This document shows, in pieces, positions 44,611-52,790 of a stretch of DNA of 64,000 nt; positions within the stretch are counted from its first letter, which is position 1, and every line of letters begins with the position of its first letter. Both the position numbers and the translations under genes were made by a program. Source of the DNA: Massilibacteroides sp. (GTDB taxonomy: Bacteria > Bacteroidota > Bacteroidia > Bacteroidales > Tannerellaceae); NCBI RefSeq assembly GCF_028705895.1, contig NZ_JAQWCQ010000001.1, positions 1-64,000 on the forward strand, read 5' to 3'. The notes under the pieces are model-generated. The model was not told the origin of the DNA, ran no database searches, and was given only the letters and a program-made list of their open reading frames with translations.

Positions 44611-46098
44611 ATGAATAAATACATAAGAATTAATCCGTCAGACAATGTTTGTGTGGCTTTAGAATCTCTCCCTGAAGGCTTACAGTTAAAGCTCGGTGAT
44701 GAGGTAATTATTCTAAAAGAACGGATAGAAACCGGACATAAGTTCGCGATTCAGTCGATCAAACAAGGAGAGGATATTATCAAATATGGTTATCCTATCG
44801 GACATGCACTTCAGGATATTGCTGCCGGTTGCCATGTGCATACGCATAATCTGAAAACAAACCTGAAGGATGATTTGAAATATACGTATAGTCCGATAAA
44901 AATCACTCCTGCCTATAGAAAAGTTGAGCAAACAATACAGGGGTATCTACGTTATAATGGAGAAATGGGTATCCGGAATGAATTATGGATTGTGCCTACT
45001 GTCGGGTGCGTAAATGGACAGGCACAAGCTATTATTGATCGCGTTAAAAAAGAACTTGACGTTAGTCACATTGATGATATTCGCGTATATACTCATAACT
45101 ACGGTTGTTCTCAGTTAGGAAGTGACCATGAGAATACCCAAAAAGCATTGGCCGCTTTGGCAAAACATCCGAATGCAGGAGGAGTACTTGTCTTTAGTTT
45201 GGGCTGCGAAAATAATCAACAGTCTGCATTCAAAGAGGCTATGGGAGAATGGGATGAAGAACGGGTCCGATTTCTTATTGCCCAACAGGTTGAAGACGAG
45301 ATTGAAGTCGGTTTTGAGTTGATGAAGGAGTTAGTTGAGCGAATGAGGCAAGATAAACGCGAGGAATTGCCTTTGTCAAAACTAAAAGTCGGGTTGAAAT
45401 GTGGGGGTAGTGATGGTTTCTCCGGTATCACGGCAAATCCGCTGGTAGGACAATTCTCCGATTGGTTGATTGCACAAGGAGGGACAACGATCCTGACTGA
45501 AGTTCCCGAAATGTTCGGAGCCGAAACAATTTTGATGAATCGTGCCAAGAGCGAGGCGGTATTTAATAAAACGGTTTTACTGATAAATAATTTTAAGAAC
45601 TATTTCAGGCAATACGATCAGCCTATTTATGAAAATCCTTCTCCGGGGAATAAAGCCGGTGGAATCAGTACGCTTGAAGACAAATCACTTGGCTGTACTC
45701 AAAAAGGAGGTAATTCCGAAGTTGTTGACGTGCTTGATTATGCAGAATCGGTCGTAAAATGTGGACTTAATCTGTTGAATGCTCCGGGTAATGATTTAGT
45801 GGCGGCATCTGCTTTGGCATTGTCCGGTTGTCAGTTAGTACTCTTTACAACAGGAAGAGGAACTCCATTTGGCAGTTTTGTTCCTACGATGAAGATATCG
45901 ACCAACACGAAACTGTTTGAATTTAAGAAGAATTGGATCGATTTTAATGCCGGAACCCTTCTTGAAGGAGACGATATGGATACGGTATTGAGTCGTTTGA
46001 TTGATTATATAATCGCTGTTTCAAATGGTAAACATCTTAATCATGAAAAGACAGGTTTTAAGGAATTAGCCATATTTAAGTCAGGAGTAACTCTTTGA
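44611..46098 (+). CDS. uxaA: Altronate dehydratase
   Basis: About 495 aa. N-terminal SAF domain (MNKYIRINPSDNVCVALESL, the family opening; hence ATG 44611, although the frame is open from 44593, overlapping uxaB) and a C-terminal catalytic domain (GIRNELWIVPTVGCVNGQAQ; LKCGGSDGFSGITANPLVG; TTGRGTPFGSFVPTMKI). Dehydrates altronate to 2-keto-3-deoxygluconate. Forms an operon with uxaB; the stop lies 4 bases from the convergent neighbour's. Confidence 0.93.
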   Translation: MNKYIRINPSDNVCVALESLPEGLQLKLGDEVIILKERIETGHKFAIQSIKQGEDIIKYGYPIGHALQDIAAGCHVHTHNLKTNLKDDLKYTYSPIKITPAYRKVEQTIQGYLRYNGEMGIRNELWIVPTVGCVNGQAQAIIDRVKKELDVSHIDDIRVYTHNYGCSQLGSDHENTQKALAALAKHPNAGGVLVFSLGCENNQQSAFKEAMGEWDEERVRFLIAQQVEDEIEVGFELMKELVERMRQDKREELPLSKLKVGLKCGGSDGFSGITANPLVGQFSDWLIAQGGTTILTEVPEMFGAETILMNRAKSEAVFNKTVLLINNFKNYFRQYDQPIYENPSPGNKAGGISTLEDKSLGCTQKGGNSEVVDVLDYAESVVKCGLNLLNAPGNDLVAASALALSGCQLVLFTTGRGTPFGSFVPTMKISTNTKLFEFKKNWIDFNAGTLLEGDDMDTVLSRLIDYIIAVSNGKHLNHEKTGFKELAIFKSGVTL

Positions 46099-46101
46099 TC
46101 T

Positions 46102-47298
46102 TTACTCGTTACTGTTTCCAATATTTAAATAAGCGCGATAAAATGTTTGATGAGTAACCGGACAAAGAGAGAGATATCCTTTCTCTATTCTACCGTCAGA
46201 GATCTGTAACGGGTGCTCTGCCTGCGTTTTATGGTGTGTTTCCAATGCCGCTCCAGGAGTTTTCTCAAACGTTATGTGAAAACTTCCTGTAGCACTTGGA
46301 CTTATATAACGATCAAAAAGTTTTAATGCAACCAATCCCATGGTAAAACGCATATTGACTTCTACGCAAGGGTGTATAGCCGTTTGTCCGTTTTTCTGGT
46401 ATAACATCATATCTACTCCTAAATAACCTTCGTAGGTCTTACTATAGACCGCTTGGAGGGAGTTTATGACAGCTTCTTTAGTTTGTTCAAGTAGTGCTTT
46501 GTCTATGTGTTTTCCCAACTCCTGGTGTAAAATCTCCTGTGATGCCAATAAATTACCACAATAAGCCCCTTTATCCTCAGTTCTAAAAACAGAGAGACCT
46601 TCGTAACGAACCGTTCCTCTACCATCAGAATAGAACTCCATAGCAAAATCGAGTGTTTTGTCTAACCCTTTCTCTAAACAGATAAAACCTTGTCTATGGA
46701 GGGCTCCTTTTATCCAGTTTCTTTCTGCGTTCGTAAGCACTTCCTTTCTCAGCCATAGAATCCCTCTCCCCGATGACGAGAATGGCGTTTTAACGACGAT
46801 TGGGAGAGGATTATTTTTTATGTATTCCTCTATGGATTCAATTGAAGAATGAACAACCGGAGGTTGAGGTAGCCCACAAGCATGTAATTGTTTGGAAAGC
46901 ATCAGATGGCATTGGATTGTACCTTGTCTGCCGGTCAGATTTTTTAATTGCGGTTTCCATTCGGGAATAGCTATTGTTAAATTGTCTTCTGCCTTTAATT
47001 TGTGTAGAAAATGTATGATATGGGGAGATATCCCCCAAGGAACGGCCTTGTAGCTGTCCGGGTACGTTGCCGTAGAAGAATAAGGAGTTGCAAACGGAGT
47101 GTCTCCAGGCAAAGATTTCATAAACTCAATGTTTATTTCTTTACCAACGTAAACTAAGTCAGTCGGATCAGCATACCATAGAGGAAGGTACGCCAAATCA
47201 TGTGTCATCTGAGCAACATTTGTCGGAGCCGTATAATTGAGCGTTCCAAGTAATACCGCTGTTTCGTGTCCCGGATTAAATAAGTGAAAGGCTGGCAT
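46102..47298 (-). CDS. ATP-grasp-fold protein of unknown function
   Basis: 398 aa. No named family recognised. Features: N-terminal FHLFNPGHETAVLLG, a glycine loop VVKTPFSSSGRGILWLRKE near residue 165-185 typical of ATP-grasp P-loops, and VEVNMRFTMG near residue 310 corresponding to the metal-binding E-x-N of ATP-grasp enzymes. This suggests an ATP-dependent carboxylate ligase. Follows the DUF349 gene on the same strand but past a hairpin terminator. Starts in MPAF; no signal peptide. Confidence 0.7.
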   Translation of the reverse strand: MPAFHLFNPGHETAVLLGTLNYTAPTNVAQMTHDLAYLPLWYADPTDLVYVGKEINIEFMKSLPGDTPFATPYSSTATYPDSYKAVPWGISPHIIHFLHKLKAEDNLTIAIPEWKPQLKNLTGRQGTIQCHLMLSKQLHACGLPQPPVVHSSIESIEEYIKNNPLPIVVKTPFSSSGRGILWLRKEVLTNAERNWIKGALHRQGFICLEKGLDKTLDFAMEFYSDGRGTVRYEGLSVFRTEDKGAYCGNLLASQEILHQELGKHIDKALLEQTKEAVINSLQAVYSKTYEGYLGVDMMLYQKNGQTAIHPCVEVNMRFTMGLVALKLFDRYISPSATGSFHITFEKTPGAALETHHKTQAEHPLQISDGRIEKGYLSLCPVTHQTFYRAYLNIGNSNE

Positions 47299-47317
47299 TG
47301 TGATAATATCGATAAAA

Positions 47318-47347
47318 ATAAAGCCGTCTGTTATCAGGCGGCTTTAT
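47318..47347 (-). terminator. Terminator of the DUF349 gene
   Basis: 11-bp stem AAAGCCGTCTG / CAGGCGGCTTT with a TTAT loop (one G-U pair); T-rich tract follows on the minus strand. Confidence 0.65.
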
Positions 47348-47367
47348 CAAATTATTTTAGATAAGTT

Positions 47368-49245
47368 TTATTCGAGATTCTCGTCTATTGTATCAATCTT
47401 CTTAACGATGAGTTCCATTTCTTCTTTTAGCTTTTCAATCTTGCGTTCCATATCTTTTAAAAGACCGCTGCCACCTTTTGAAGAAACGCTAAGGAATCCC
47501 ATGTTGTTTTCATAGGTTTGAAGCTCATTCTTCATCCTGTCATAAGTTCGCATCAGTTTTTCCCGTTCATTGTATAGACGACCTCTGCCTCGTTCACCAC
47601 CGGCTATGTCGGAAATGTTTTCTTTAAACGTCTGCATTCTACGGTCGTTTCTATCTACATTTAGTCGCTCAAACTGTTTGTCAACGGCCTCATGGTATTC
47701 TTTATATATTTTGTCTTTATCTCTGAAAGGAACAAAGCCAATAGCACTCCATTCACCCATGTATTCTTTAAGTTTAGCCAGAGCTTCATCGTGAGACAAC
47801 GATTCGTCTATCGAGCCAATCTTTTCAATAACTTCTTTCTTTGCAACTAAGTTAACCTGTTCTATACTTCTTTGTGAAGAAACATTCTTGTTTTTTTGTT
47901 CGAAGAAATAATCGCAGGCGGTAATAAAACGTTTCCATATCGTGTCGGAATGTTTTCTTGCTACCGGCCCGATCGTTTTCCATTCTTTCTGAAGTGCAAT
48001 CATAAGATCAGTTGTTGCTTTCCAATCCTGGCTATCCTTTAATGCTTCAACCTTTTCACATAATTCTTTCTTCAGTTCCATATTCTTCTCCATTTCCTCC
48101 TTGATCCCTTTATAGAATTCACTTTTATTCTTAAAGTAGGTATCACATGCCGCACGGAAACGTTCGAAAATCTTTACGTTGTGTTTTTTTGGTGCAAAAC
48201 CAATTGTTTTCCACTTTTCCTGTAGAGCAATAATTTCTTTGTTTTTTTCTTCCCAATCTTTAAAGGTGAGAAGTTTAGCATAATCGATCGCTTCTATTTC
48301 TTCACAGATAGCCGTCTTAGCCTCAAGGTTGTCTTGCTCTTTACCTTTCAGTTCCTCAAAATGTTGTTGATGGCGTTTGTTTATTATTGTGGACGCAGCT
48401 TTGAATCGTCCCCATATTTCTTCTCTGAATTCTCTTGCAACAGGTCCTATTTCACGCCACTGTTGATGTAGTTTTTGTAATTGATGAAATGCTGAAACAA
48501 CATCGGGTTCCTCTTCCAATTTCTCAACAGCTTCGCATAATGCCGTTTTCAACTCCAGATTTTTCTTGAAATCATAATCCCGGAACTGATTGTTTATCTT
48601 AATGATGTCATAAAACTTCTCACTGTATGTCTGGTAATTGCGCCAAAGATCATTTGCCACTTCCTGAGGTACAGCTTTAACTTCCTTCCAGCGTTGTTGG
48701 ATGTCTTTGAATTCGTTATATAGTTTATTGAAATCATCCTGACTTTCGGTCAGTGCTTTCAACTGATCTATTAATTGAAGTTTGAGTGCATGATTAGCCG
48801 CTTTCATGCGTTCTTCTTCTGCGACTAACGTTGCTCTCTTCTCCTTATAAGTCGCTAATAGCTCTTTAATCTTGGTTTCAGTTTCATCTTCAGGAGCAAC
48901 AAAATCTTTTTCATCTCCACCTTCCTCTATAAACGTGTTTTTCAGGTTCTCTACTTCACTTCTCTTGATTTTATAGAAAGCCTGTTTCAGTGAGTCTATC
49001 TCGTTGCGTGCAGCATCCTCAACATGCTCCACTAACTCACTAAGTTTTGAAATAATCTCATCTTTTGACAACTTTCCTGTTACAGCATGAGACGATTGGT
49101 CTTCTGCGTTAGGCTCCTCAGCTTCAGTGTTTGATTTAATTGTTTCCTCAACTGCATTTTCTGGTGTTACTTCTGGTGTTGTCGTTTCTTCCAATTTGTT
49201 GTCATCAATTGGCAGATTAGTCTCAAGAGTGTCTTTCATATTCAT
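47368..49245 (-). CDS. DUF349 repeat protein
   Basis: 625 aa, highly charged and mostly helical. An acidic N-terminal ~60 residues are followed by about five to six DUF349 repeats with the recurring pattern W-K-x-I-G-x-A/V-x(2)-K/R (QQRWKEVKAVPQEV, HQQWREIGPVAREF, QEKWKTIGFAPKKH, QKEWKTIGPVARKH, MGEWSAIGFVPFRD) and a C-terminal coiled coil. Function in Bacteroidales unknown; no enzyme motif. Confidence 0.88.
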   Translation of the reverse strand: MNMKDTLETNLPIDDNKLEETTTPEVTPENAVEETIKSNTEAEEPNAEDQSSHAVTGKLSKDEIISKLSELVEHVEDAARNEIDSLKQAFYKIKRSEVENLKNTFIEEGGDEKDFVAPEDETETKIKELLATYKEKRATLVAEEERMKAANHALKLQLIDQLKALTESQDDFNKLYNEFKDIQQRWKEVKAVPQEVANDLWRNYQTYSEKFYDIIKINNQFRDYDFKKNLELKTALCEAVEKLEEEPDVVSAFHQLQKLHQQWREIGPVAREFREEIWGRFKAASTIINKRHQQHFEELKGKEQDNLEAKTAICEEIEAIDYAKLLTFKDWEEKNKEIIALQEKWKTIGFAPKKHNVKIFERFRAACDTYFKNKSEFYKGIKEEMEKNMELKKELCEKVEALKDSQDWKATTDLMIALQKEWKTIGPVARKHSDTIWKRFITACDYFFEQKNKNVSSQRSIEQVNLVAKKEVIEKIGSIDESLSHDEALAKLKEYMGEWSAIGFVPFRDKDKIYKEYHEAVDKQFERLNVDRNDRRMQTFKENISDIAGGERGRGRLYNEREKLMRTYDRMKNELQTYENNMGFLSVSSKGGSGLLKDMERKIEKLKEEMELIVKKIDTIDENLE

Positions 49246-49492
49246 TCACGTTTAATGAGGAGAAGATATTTCTCCTAAATTATTTGACACAAATTAAGCT
49301 AATTATTTTCGTTTTACATCATTTGAAGCTAAATATTTATAAATTAAACGTGAAACAAATCAACTTTTCTCTCTTTTTTATAGAAAAAGATAATTAATGA
49401 AAGACAAAATCCTTTTACTATTTTATCGAGGGAGTGCAAATATTCAGACCTTAATTCTGCTTTTTCGTAATGAAAGGCTTTGAAGAACAGTC

Positions 49493-49500
49493 TATCTTTG
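49493..49500 (+). promoter_or_regulatory. Orphan -7 promoter box in the tsf / DUF349 gap
   Basis: TATCTTTG, perfect TAnnTTTG on the plus strand, with no annotated gene downstream on that strand. Starts the candidate RNA unit ending at 49657. Confidence 0.4.
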
Positions 49501-49506
49501 TATTAG

Positions 49507-49657
49507 TAATTAGTTAAAACGATTTGTTAGTTTAAAGAAATGAGGATTAAACCTGCTATGAAAAAGCGTTTTTCGAGAATGTAAATTTAATTTATCGGTT
49601 TATAAACCAGATTAAACCTGTAGCCTGCGTTGATTGTGAAATTGGCGCAGGTTTTTT
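49507..49657 (+). ncRNA. Candidate small RNA or leader transcript (with 14-codon mini-ORF)
   Basis: A promoter box ends at 49500 and an intrinsic terminator (CCTGCG / CGCAGG at 49624-49651 plus six Ts) ends at 49657, defining a transcript of about 150 bases. It contains a 14-codon ORF, 49540-49584, encoding MRIKPAMKKRFSRM. GATTAAACCTG occurs twice (in the mini-ORF and just before the terminator), each able to pair with CAGGTTT of the terminator. No downstream gene on this strand, since tsf is opposite. Confidence 0.4.
49624..49657 (+). terminator. Intrinsic terminator in the tsf / DUF349 gap
   Basis: CCTGCG (49624-49629) pairs with CGCAGG (49646-49651), followed by TTTTTT. The rest of the 506-base gap shows no further structure except the tsf terminator. 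Confidence 0.6.
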
Positions 49658-49685
49658 GTGTCGTAAAATTCTTAGATGTCCAATA

Positions 49686-49729
49686 AAAGAGACAGCCTGA
49701 AAGCATATACGCTTTCAGGCTGTCTCTTT
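49686..49729 (-). terminator. Terminator of tsf
   Basis: Perfect 19-bp stem (AAAGAGACAGCCTGAAAGC and its complement) with a six-base loop; ends 23 bases past the tsf stop, with a T-rich tail on the minus strand. Confidence 0.88.
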
Positions 49730-49751
49730 ATATAGTAAGAATCCTTCTTAA

Positions 49752-50576
49752 TTAGTCAACATTCAGTGAAACACGTTTAAATGCAACTACAGTAAGATCT
49801 TTGTTCTGTTTTTGTAAATACTGTTCGATTGTTAATTTCGAATCTTTTACGAACTCTTGTTGAAGTAGAGTATTTTCTTTGAAGTACTTCTGAAGTGCAC
49901 CTTGTGCAATTCTGTCTAACAAGTTTTCTGGTTTGCCAGCTTCGCGAGCTTTGTCGCGAGCGATTTCCAATTCCTGATCGATCGTTTTTTGACAAACTTC
50001 TTCGGCGCGTACAGCAACCGGATTCATTGCGGCAACCTGCATAGCTATGTCGCGCGCTACTTGATGTTCAACAGCTTGGTTGAATGCTACAATAGTTGCC
50101 AGTTTATTTCCCGGGTGGATATAAGATACTGTCGAAACCCCTGATGTGAATTCATAAAACCCAAGTTCCATTTTTTCACCGGTAACGCCAATACGATCAG
50201 TTATATGTTCTTGAATTGAGCGTCCATCAGCCAAAGGAGCAGCAAGGAGTTCTTCCAATGAAGCCGGTTTCTTAGCAACTGCAACATCCAGAATGTCTTG
50301 TGTTAATGCAACAAACTGATCGTTTTTAGCAACAAAATCTGTTTCGCATTTTAATGCTACGATAGCGGCAAAGTCTCCGCTTTCTTTAGCTAAAACACAA
50401 CCTTCAGCTGCTTCACGATCTGAACGTTTTGCTGCAACTGCCTGTCCTTTTTTACGAATAATTTCCATTGCCTTGTCAAAATCGCCATTTGCTTCTTCCA
50501 AAGCTTTCTTGCAATCCATCATACCCGCTCCACTCATTTTACGTAGATGGGAGATATCAGCCATTGTAACTGCCAT
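49752..50576 (-). CDS. tsf: Elongation factor Ts
   Basis: 274 aa. N-terminal UBA-like LRKMSGAGMMDCKKALEEAN, dimer/EF-Tu contact TDFVAKNDQF, and core VSYIHPGNKLATIVAF. Exchanges GDP on EF-Tu. Last gene of rplM-rpsI-rpsB-tsf; the 129-base rpsB-tsf gap holds a hairpin. Confidence 0.97.
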   Translation of the reverse strand: MAVTMADISHLRKMSGAGMMDCKKALEEANGDFDKAMEIIRKKGQAVAAKRSDREAAEGCVLAKESGDFAAIVALKCETDFVAKNDQFVALTQDILDVAVAKKPASLEELLAAPLADGRSIQEHITDRIGVTGEKMELGFYEFTSGVSTVSYIHPGNKLATIVAFNQAVEHQVARDIAMQVAAMNPVAVRAEEVCQKTIDQELEIARDKAREAGKPENLLDRIAQGALQKYFKENTLLQQEFVKDSKLTIEQYLQKQNKDLTVVAFKRVSLNVD

Positions 50577-50632
50577 AATATATTTTTTTTAATGATTTGT
50601 TTAAATAGAACTTTTTTACCGGATAAAAAAGA

Positions 50633-50682
50633 TGTGTCAACTTGCTGTTTAACGAATAATCATTAATTGCAACGCTGACACA
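50633..50682 (-). promoter_or_regulatory. Hairpin between rpsB and tsf
   Basis: TGTGTCA (50633-50639) pairs with TGACACA (50676-50682), and inside it TTGC (50642-50645) with GCAA (50669-50672). No T-run on the minus strand close by. Possibly a processing or partial stop element adjusting tsf against rpsB. Confidence 0.35.
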
Positions 50683-50705
50683 CCGTATTCATTGTAAGAA
50701 TATAT

Positions 50706-51545
50706 TTATTCTTCGATCTCTTTAGCTACTTTACCGATTACCTGTGCGTTCAACGCTTCATCATCTTCTTTCTTAGTACGCTCTTTCTTTACTGTTGCTT
50801 TCGCTTTACGTTCTCTTTTTGGAGCTTCTTCAGCAGCTTCAGTGTCAATTTTTTCAGCTTTGCGTTCTTGCAAACCTTCGTTCATTGCTTCAGTAATAGC
50901 AGTAAGAATGATTTCTACTGATTTAGATGCATCATCATTTGCAGGAATTACATAGTCAATGTTATTTGGGTTTGAATTCGTATCAACCATTCCAAAAACC
51001 GGAATGCCCAAACGATTTGCTTCACGTACTGCAATATGTTCTTTCATCACGTCAACAACGAATAATGCTGAAGGCAGACGAGTAAGATCTATGATAGAGC
51101 CTAATGTTTTTTCCAATTTCGCACGTTGACGAGTAATCTGAAGTTTTTCTCTTTTAGAAAGATTATTGAATGTGCCGTCTTTTGTCATCTTGTCGATGGT
51201 TGTCATCTTCTTGATTGCTTTACGGATAGTAGGGAAGTTTGTCAACATTCCACCCGGCCAGCGTTCGATAACGTAAGGCATACCAATCGCACCCGCTTTG
51301 TCAGCGATGATTTGTTTAGCTTGTTTTTTAGTTGCAACGAAAAGTACTTTCTTTCCTGATTTTGCAAATTGTTTCAGGATTTCAGCTGTTTCGTCAACTT
51401 TAGCAACTGTTTTATGTAGGTCAATGATATGAATACCATTACGCTCCATGAAAATATAAGGAGCCATTGCCGGATTCCACTTTCTTTTTAAGTGTCCGAA
51501 GTGAACACCAGCTTCTAATAATTGATCAAAATTAACTCTTGACAT
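50706..51545 (-). CDS. rpsB: 30S ribosomal protein S2
   Basis: 279 aa from ATG 51545 (MSRVNFDQLLEAGVHFGHLK); the frame extends to 51584 but that stretch is poly-lysine leader. Contains VHFGHLKRKWNPAMAPYIF and FGMVDTNSNPNNIDYVIPAN. The C-terminal ~55 residues form a charged K/E-rich extension (EEAPKRERKAKATVKKERTK) seen in Bacteroidota S2. Confidence 0.97.
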   Translation of the reverse strand: MSRVNFDQLLEAGVHFGHLKRKWNPAMAPYIFMERNGIHIIDLHKTVAKVDETAEILKQFAKSGKKVLFVATKKQAKQIIADKAGAIGMPYVIERWPGGMLTNFPTIRKAIKKMTTIDKMTKDGTFNNLSKREKLQITRQRAKLEKTLGSIIDLTRLPSALFVVDVMKEHIAVREANRLGIPVFGMVDTNSNPNNIDYVIPANDDASKSVEIILTAITEAMNEGLQERKAEKIDTEAAEEAPKRERKAKATVKKERTKKEDDEALNAQVIGKVAKEIEE

Positions 51546-51682
51546 TTTTTTCTTTTTAATTCGTTTACTTTCTGTGTTTAACATTCAATCATTGGGTAGT
51601 TCCCCGACATGAACACATGCAAAAGAAATCCCATTAATTTAGATACTAAACGCTTTCTTTATGATACAAGTAAAAACTTGCA

Positions 51683-52069
51683 TTAACGTTTACTGAACTG
51701 GAATCTCTTACGAGCTTTTGGTTGTCCAGGTTTCTTACGTTCTACAACGCGAGGATCACGTGTTACGAAGCCTTCTGCTCTAAGAGCTGGTTTGTCTTCA
51801 GGATTGATTTTAACCAACGCGCGGGCAATTGCCAAACGAGCTGCTTCAGACTGACCTTTGAAACCACCACCACCAAGATTGATTTTGATATCATATTTCT
51901 CAGTTGCTTCCAGTTTTGATAAAGGTTGCTTTACGATAAACTGAAGAATGGTAGAAGGAAAGTAATTTGCAAGATCACGTTTGTTGATGGTTATCTTTCC
52001 CGTACCTTCGCTTACGAATACGCGTGCCACTGCGGCTTTACGTCTTCCTATTGCATTTACTACTTCCAT
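51683..52069 (-). CDS. rpsI: 30S ribosomal protein S9
   Basis: 128 aa. GRRKAAVARVFV at the start, INLGGGGFKGQSEAARLAIA in the middle, and basic tail KPGQPKARKRFQFSKR ending in SKR as in all S9. Five bases after rplM. Confidence 0.98.
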   Translation of the reverse strand: MEVVNAIGRRKAAVARVFVSEGTGKITINKRDLANYFPSTILQFIVKQPLSKLEATEKYDIKINLGGGGFKGQSEAARLAIARALVKINPEDKPALRAEGFVTRDPRVVERKKPGQPKARKRFQFSKR

Positions 52070-52074
52070 TGTTT

Positions 52075-52530
52075 TTATTTAAGTGAATTTATATCGATTA
52101 ACTTAGGTTGCTGAGCCTCATGAGGATGTTCGTTTCCTGCATATACATGAAGGTTCTTAAGCAATTTTGCTCCCAGACGATTCTTCGGCAACATACCTTT
52201 CACTACTTTCAAGAACAAGCGATCTTCTCCTTTCTTTACTAAAGAGGCAGGAGTCTCTTTGCGTTGTCCACCCGGATATCCGGTATATCTCAAATAAATA
52301 CGATCGTTCCATTTGTTTCCTGTAAGAACGACTTTGTCTGCATTGATAATAATCACATTATCACCACAATCAACATGAGGAGTGAAATTAGGTTTGTATT
52401 TACCGCGCAAAAGTTTTGCTACTTTTGAGCCGATACGTCCTAAGGACTGACCTGTCGCATCGACAATCACCCATTCTTTGTTTACAGTTGCCTTGTTTGC
52501 AGAAATGGTCTTATAACTTAAAGTATCCAC
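52075..52530 (-). CDS. rplM: 50S ribosomal protein L13
   Basis: 151 aa. WVIVDATGQSLGRIGSKVAK, GDNVIIINADKVVLTGNKW, and KGMLPKNRLGAKLLKNLHVY. First gene of the operon, with a good promoter 123 bases upstream. Confidence 0.98.
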   Translation of the reverse strand: MDTLSYKTISANKATVNKEWVIVDATGQSLGRIGSKVAKLLRGKYKPNFTPHVDCGDNVIIINADKVVLTGNKWNDRIYLRYTGYPGGQRKETPASLVKKGEDRLFLKVVKGMLPKNRLGAKLLKNLHVYAGNEHPHEAQQPKLIDINSLK

Positions 52531-52652
52531 TGCTAAAAAATAATTTAATTAATAACTAAAAAACAAATTCAGCCCATTGTATCTAAGGACACATAAAGTA
52601 CAATGTGCTAAAAACTAAACTCTTAGGCTAAACTTAGATAATATTCGGCTTG

Positions 52653-52682
52653 CAAAGGTAGGGGTTTTATTCAAAAAACAAA
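52653..52682 (-). promoter_or_regulatory. Promoter of the rplM-rpsI-rpsB-tsf operon
   Basis: On the minus strand: TTTG (52679-52682), an 18-base spacer, TACCTTTG (52653-52660). A nearly ideal TTTG-N19-TAnnTTTG promoter, leaving a leader of about 115 bases before rplM. Confidence 0.65.
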
Positions 52683-52745
52683 AGAAATCATCTCTAAATT
52701 TGTAATTTAAAGTGAGTTCTGATCGTCTCTAAATCCGCTTTACAT

Positions 52746-52753
52746 TATATTTG
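52746..52753 (+). promoter_or_regulatory. -7 promoter box for the HESRH protein gene
   Basis: TATATTTG, perfect TAnnTTTG, 37 bases before the ATG. Confidence 0.45.
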
Positions 52754-52790
52754 CATCGAATGTCAAATGATTATGTAAAAAATACTTAGG

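Noticed and set aside
43173..46098. Complete galacturonate pathway
   Set aside because: Only uxaB and uxaA are present; uxaC, kdgK and kdgA are not in this window.
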